A stretch of 33,947 nt of DNA from M55B165 sp051744245 (GTDB taxonomy: Bacteria; Actinomycetota; Humimicrobiia; Humimicrobiales; Humimicrobiaceae). The notes under the pieces were generated by a model that saw only the letters and a list, made by a program, of their open reading frames with translations, was not told where the DNA came from and ran no database searches. The position numbers were made by a program, and so were the translations under genes. Below, piece after piece: positions 31,114-33,947 of the stretch; the first letter of the stretch is position 1, and each line of letters begins with the position of its first letter. The stretch covers positions 1 through 33,947 of the forward strand of contig JBNJCV010000013.1 of NCBI GenBank assembly GCA_051744245.1. The letters run 5' to 3'.

Positions 31114-32064
31114 TTAATATTCGATACATTTTTTTAAATAAGCCAGGATATCATCTAAATTAGCGATAGCCAGTGCCACTACTGAATCGGCAGCGCCATA
31201 ATAGACTAAAAGCTCATTTGTCTTTTCATCAATAACCGCACCGCAGGGAAAAACAACATCGTCTGTGTCACCCACTCTTTCGTAACTCTCTTTTGGTCCC
31301 AAAACCCAATCACTGCTCCGACCAACTATTTCAAGGGTTTCTAAATCCAATAAAGCCAGCCCCACTCGGTAAATAGTACCGGAGGCTGTATCTCTTGCCC
31401 CATGGTAAATAATTAACCAACCATCTGGTGTCTCAATAGGCGGAGGGCCTAAACCTACCCTATTAGAATCCCAGGCTCTATGTCTGGTAGGAATCAATAC
31501 TCTATCTTTCCCCCAGAAATCCAAATCTCTGGAGAAAGAAACCCAGACATCAGCTCTTCCTTCAACAAGGGGTCTGTTTATTAGGGCATAGCAACCCTTG
31601 AAAGTTTTAGGGAACAGAGAAGCATCTTTATTAAAAGGCATTAACTTACGTCCTAAGCGCTGGAAATTTAAAAAATCTTTAGTTGCCATAAGGGAAATAC
31701 CAGGGGGTTCTCCAGCCACTTTATCAAAGAAAGAAACACAGGCAATTATATATTCCTGCCGATCCTCCAGCCAAACAATTCTGGGATCTTCCAATCCAAA
31801 TATTGCTTCACCGAATTCTGGCTCTGCAGTCAAAGCTGGTGCTGGATCTATCTTCCAATTTGTTTTTCCATCTTTACTTTTAGCAATAGTTAAATGGGAA
31901 TAACCTTGTTTGTCTTCCACCCGAACCAAAAGCAATATCTCATCATTAAATTTTATTGCTCCGGGATTAAAGACGGCTCCTACTTTGTGGGGCCAGTTTT
32001 CCGGAGTTAAAATAGGATTTCCTTCATACCGTTTAAAATATTCTTGTAAATTTTCATTATCCAT
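31114..32064 (-). CDS. GH130 glycoside phosphorylase-like protein 3
   Basis: The 316-residue protein is a complete GH130 propeller: YFKRYEGNPILTPENWPHKV, GAVFNPGAIKFNDEILLLVR, VEDKQGYSHLTIAKSKDG, catalytic Asp93 in FGLEDPRIVWL, KDASLFPKTFKGCYALINRP, GWLIIYHGARDTASGTIYRV and LLVYYGAADSVVALAIANL. It is the nearest intact relative of the N-terminal fragment next door (shared V/M-x-D-R/K-x-x-x-S-H-L-T). Substrates of this subgroup are beta-mannosides. ATG 32064 has AAAGGAG 8 nt upstream. It begins the minus-strand series and has 49 residues' worth of gap to the IS200-like miniature element upstream. Confidence 0.92.
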   Translation of the reverse strand: MDNENLQEYFKRYEGNPILTPENWPHKVGAVFNPGAIKFNDEILLLVRVEDKQGYSHLTIAKSKDGKTNWKIDPAPALTAEPEFGEAIFGLEDPRIVWLEDRQEYIIACVSFFDKVAGEPPGISLMATKDFLNFQRLGRKLMPFNKDASLFPKTFKGCYALINRPLVEGRADVWVSFSRDLDFWGKDRVLIPTRHRAWDSNRVGLGPPPIETPDGWLIIYHGARDTASGTIYRVGLALLDLETLEIVGRSSDWVLGPKESYERVGDTDDVVFPCGAVIDEKTNELLVYYGAADSVVALAIANLDDILAYLKKCIEY

Positions 32065-32228
32065 TCTATGCTCCTTTTTCTGATCTGTTATTGCACTTAA
32101 GTTATCTGATAATGCTATTATAATTTACTGGTGTCTATTCTGCTATTGTTATTATGGTTTTTTCTTCTGCTTCTTCAATAATTATATTCTTACACCGGGG
32201 TGAACTCCATACTTTAATTTTAATTGAA

Positions 32229-32351
32229 TTTAGTCTGCCGTTAAACCACCAGACTTCAGTCTGGTGATGGATAGGCTGTCCAGGCAAGGCCTGGACTCTC
32301 AGTTTTAGAGAATAGGATAGAAGCCCCCGACTTCAGTCGGGGGAGATTCAC
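32229..32351 (+). mobile_element. Miniature IS200/IS605-derived element with three hairpins
   Basis: This 123-bp element starts TTTAGTCTGCCGTTAAACCA and ends GATTCAC, the same ends as the decayed IS200 element at 10083-10446 in opposite orientation. It holds three perfect hairpins: CACCAGACT/AGTCTGGTG (32247-32266), GTCCAGGC/GCCTGGAC (32278-32296) and CCCCCGACT/AGTCGGGGG (32324-32343). There is no coding capacity, so it would depend on a full transposase elsewhere (a palindrome-associated, MITE-like element). Confidence 0.78.
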
Positions 32352-32543
32352 TTCTTGAATACTATCTTCTATGGTAATAACTACCCTTATTTTAGATACT
32401 TATGTTGTTGCAACAGAAGTAAAAAAATTGCATATGACTGCAATTGTAAATATTATAATATAAGATACCGTAGTGTTTTAGAGGAAAAGCAAAAGTATAG
32501 TAAAAATGCAGTAGCCAACATTAAGAAGGGAATAACTCTGCTA
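32352..32543. other. Spacer between two mobile elements
   Basis: One plus-strand frame is open across this spacer into the IS1182 end, but it is cysteine- and tyrosine-rich, crosses the element boundary, and has no ribosome binding site. I see no supported gene. Confidence 0.35.
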
Positions 32544-33947
32544 GGAGCCTGTCCGAAAAATCCTACATAAACAGAAGAAAAACAGGCAATTTCTCTTCAT
32601 TTTTAAATATTTTCTGATGTTTTAGCTAATGGTTCAATAATTATACCTAAAAATGGGATGGCAAGCTCTATCTTAGCTTACCATTGGTACCAAAGTGGCA
32701 TTATTTTCAACTTTTAGGCCACTATTTTGTATCTTTTTAATAATCTTCTTTAAGTTTGATACCGCATGAGATTAGGGCAAACTCCCCGCTTGCTTTAGCA
32801 AGCCCCCGTACTCTGAAGCGGGTAAAGCCCCCTGTCTTTATCTGGCCGTATACCGGCTCCACTATGGTTTTTCTCTTTCTGTATATCTCTTTTGCTGTGC
32901 TGGTAGCCATCTTCTGTGCCATGGCCGATATGGCCAGCCCCTTACTGTCTGTAATTATGGTGGGTATCTCTTTTTTATTGGCACTGCATTTTTTGCTTAA
33001 AGGGCAGCTTGTGCAGTGGTTACCCTCGGCGACATAGGTTCTTTTTACTCCCTCCCTTTTTAGCTCTAGCTTATGCCCAGCCGGGCATATGAACTGGTCG
33101 GTTTTCTCCTGGTATCTAAAGTGGGTCTTTCCTATCTTATCTTTTTTTAGGGAAAGGGTATCTTCCCCTTTTACCGTAGCGATATATCCCATAACCCCTG
33201 CAGCCTTTAGGGCATCTATATTATCTGAGCTAAGGTAGCCGCTGTCTGCGCTAATCTTATCAGGAAGCTTTCCGGTGGCATCCTTTATCCCTTTAAGTGC
33301 TTCTAAAAGCTCTCTTTTATCATTTGGATTAGAGCTTAAGTGCTGGCCCACTATTATCTGGTTAGCTGAATCCACTGAGATCTGGCCGTTACAGCAGTAG
33401 TCAAAATCTCTTCCTATCTTCATTATCCTGGCCTGGGTATCAGCATAGCTTATCTGGCTACTTTCCTTTATCTTTTCCGTGTTTTTCCTGCCTTCTCTTT
33501 TCTCCAGAGCTTTTTTGGCTTTCTTTATTTTTGAAAGCCTGCCTTTTTTTCTCTTTAGCTCTTCAGGGATGCTGTAGCCGGTTCCGTTGTGGTATACCTT
33601 ATCCTCTGCTTTTTTTAGAAGTTTATTTATATCCTCTTCCAGCTTAGCCTCTGCCTTTTTCAGCCTCCCGTAGCTTGCCGCCTTGCTCTTGGAGGTATCG
33701 GCAAAAAACTTAGATCCGTCAACACTTACGTGGGCCAGGGGCACCATGCCAAGTTTTGCTGCAATTTTTACGCTTTGGGAAAATACCTGGATAAAAAACT
33801 CCCAGTTCTCTTTCCTAAAATCAGATAGCACCCTGAAGTTAGGGCAGTTTAGGTGGGATATGTACATAAAGGAGAGGTCCTTTTTGCACTTTTTCTCAAT
33901 TTGTCTTGAGCTAAATATCCCCTGGCTGTAGGCGTATATAAGTATGG
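32544..33947 (-). mobile_element. IS1182-family insertion sequence, partial
   Basis: The transposase end begins at GGAGCCTGTCCGAAAAAT (32544-32561), a typical IS1182-type terminal sequence. About 175 nt of non-coding DNA separate it from the transposase stop. The other end lies beyond the right edge. Confidence 0.8.
32737..33945 (-). CDS. IS1182-family transposase, 5' end outside the window
   Basis: The frame is open from the right edge to the stop at 32737-32739, about 402 residues. Beyond the internal ATG 33867 it continues upstream as LIYAYSQGIFSSRQIEKKCK, the usual N-terminal helix bundle of IS1182 transposases. The catalytic core has VSVDGSKFFADTSKSKAAS (first Asp), DKISADSGYLSSDN (second Asp) and RKTIVEPVYGQIKTGGFTRF (Glu). 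A four-cysteine zinc-finger-like stretch (FICPAGH...CTSCPLSKKC) lies between the last two. A lysine-rich helical insert (about residues 95-150) follows the first Asp. The visible part has no stops or frameshifts, so it may be active. Confidence 0.92.
   Translation of the reverse strand: MLIYAYSQGIFSSRQIEKKCKKDLSFMYISHLNCPNFRVLSDFRKENWEFFIQVFSQSVKIAAKLGMVPLAHVSVDGSKFFADTSKSKAASYGRLKKAEAKLEEDINKLLKKAEDKVYHNGTGYSIPEELKRKKGRLSKIKKAKKALEKREGRKNTEKIKESSQISYADTQARIMKIGRDFDYCCNGQISVDSANQIIVGQHLSSNPNDKRELLEALKGIKDATGKLPDKISADSGYLSSDNIDALKAAGVMGYIATVKGEDTLSLKKDKIGKTHFRYQEKTDQFICPAGHKLELKREGVKRTYVAEGNHCTSCPLSKKCSANKKEIPTIITDSKGLAISAMAQKMATSTAKEIYRKRKTIVEPVYGQIKTGGFTRFRVRGLAKASGEFALISCGIKLKEDY

Noticed and set aside
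32355..32570. 71-codon plus-strand frame
   Set aside because: It runs across the IS1182 end into non-coding element DNA and has no ribosome binding site.

Overview
This is an AT-rich bacterial window with many lipoproteins, decayed genes and insertion sequences. Heliorhodopsin, TspO, lipobox-bearing lipoproteins, two-component toxin-antitoxin genes and several GH130 enzymes suggest an uncultivated, probably anaerobic and possibly monoderm lineage. Nothing in the window fixes the phylum, and there are no rRNA or tRNA genes and no CRISPR array.

Region 1 (1-10052) is mostly ordinary chromosome. It holds a partial SIMPL-domain protein, a lipoprotein, a LacI-type regulator with two tandem operators over its own promoter, and a 32-residue membrane peptide behind a strong ribosome binding site. 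These are followed by an MntP-like manganese exporter, small membrane and lipoproteins, an ABM-domain monooxygenase, a class I aminotransferase, a GNAT acetyltransferase, a QueG-like Fe-S protein, an alpha/beta hydrolase and a DUF1295 membrane protein.

Region 2 (10083-18052) is a scrapyard of mobile and defence-like DNA. It has a decayed IS200/IS605 element whose edge supplies the stop codon of a DUF4143 ATPase, and a methyltransferase. An intact-looking fluoride riboswitch stands over frameshifted crcB and DUF190 genes. A higBA locus has its antitoxin cut in two by an IS4-type element, whose transposase carries an N-terminal DruA-like (DUF4338) domain. A beheaded second ATPase and a RelE/RHH-like pair follow. 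Four copies of a repeat lie in regions 2 and 3, three of them with a compensatory stem-loop.

Region 3 (18140-23133) contains the most interesting unit: a tight four-gene minus-strand run of heliorhodopsin, CrtQ-like glycosyltransferase, CrtO-like acyltransferase and TspO. The gaps are 13, 15 and 9 nt. The acyltransferase has no ATG, GTG or TTG start; it appears to start at ATT, 6 nt after a perfect GGGAGG. The arrangement suggests a photoreceptor coupled to making or handling an acylated glycosyl (possibly carotenoid) lipid. A small lipoprotein with its own promoter and terminator follows.

Region 4 (23543-32064) is a beta-mannoside-type cluster: three intact GH130 phosphorylase-like genes, two GH130 fragments, three GT4 glycosyltransferases and one protein that may be an alpha/alpha-barrel. 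They probably build and recycle a mannose-containing oligosaccharide. The window closes with a 123-bp hairpin-rich miniature relative of the IS200 element and a partial IS1182-family transposon running off the right edge.
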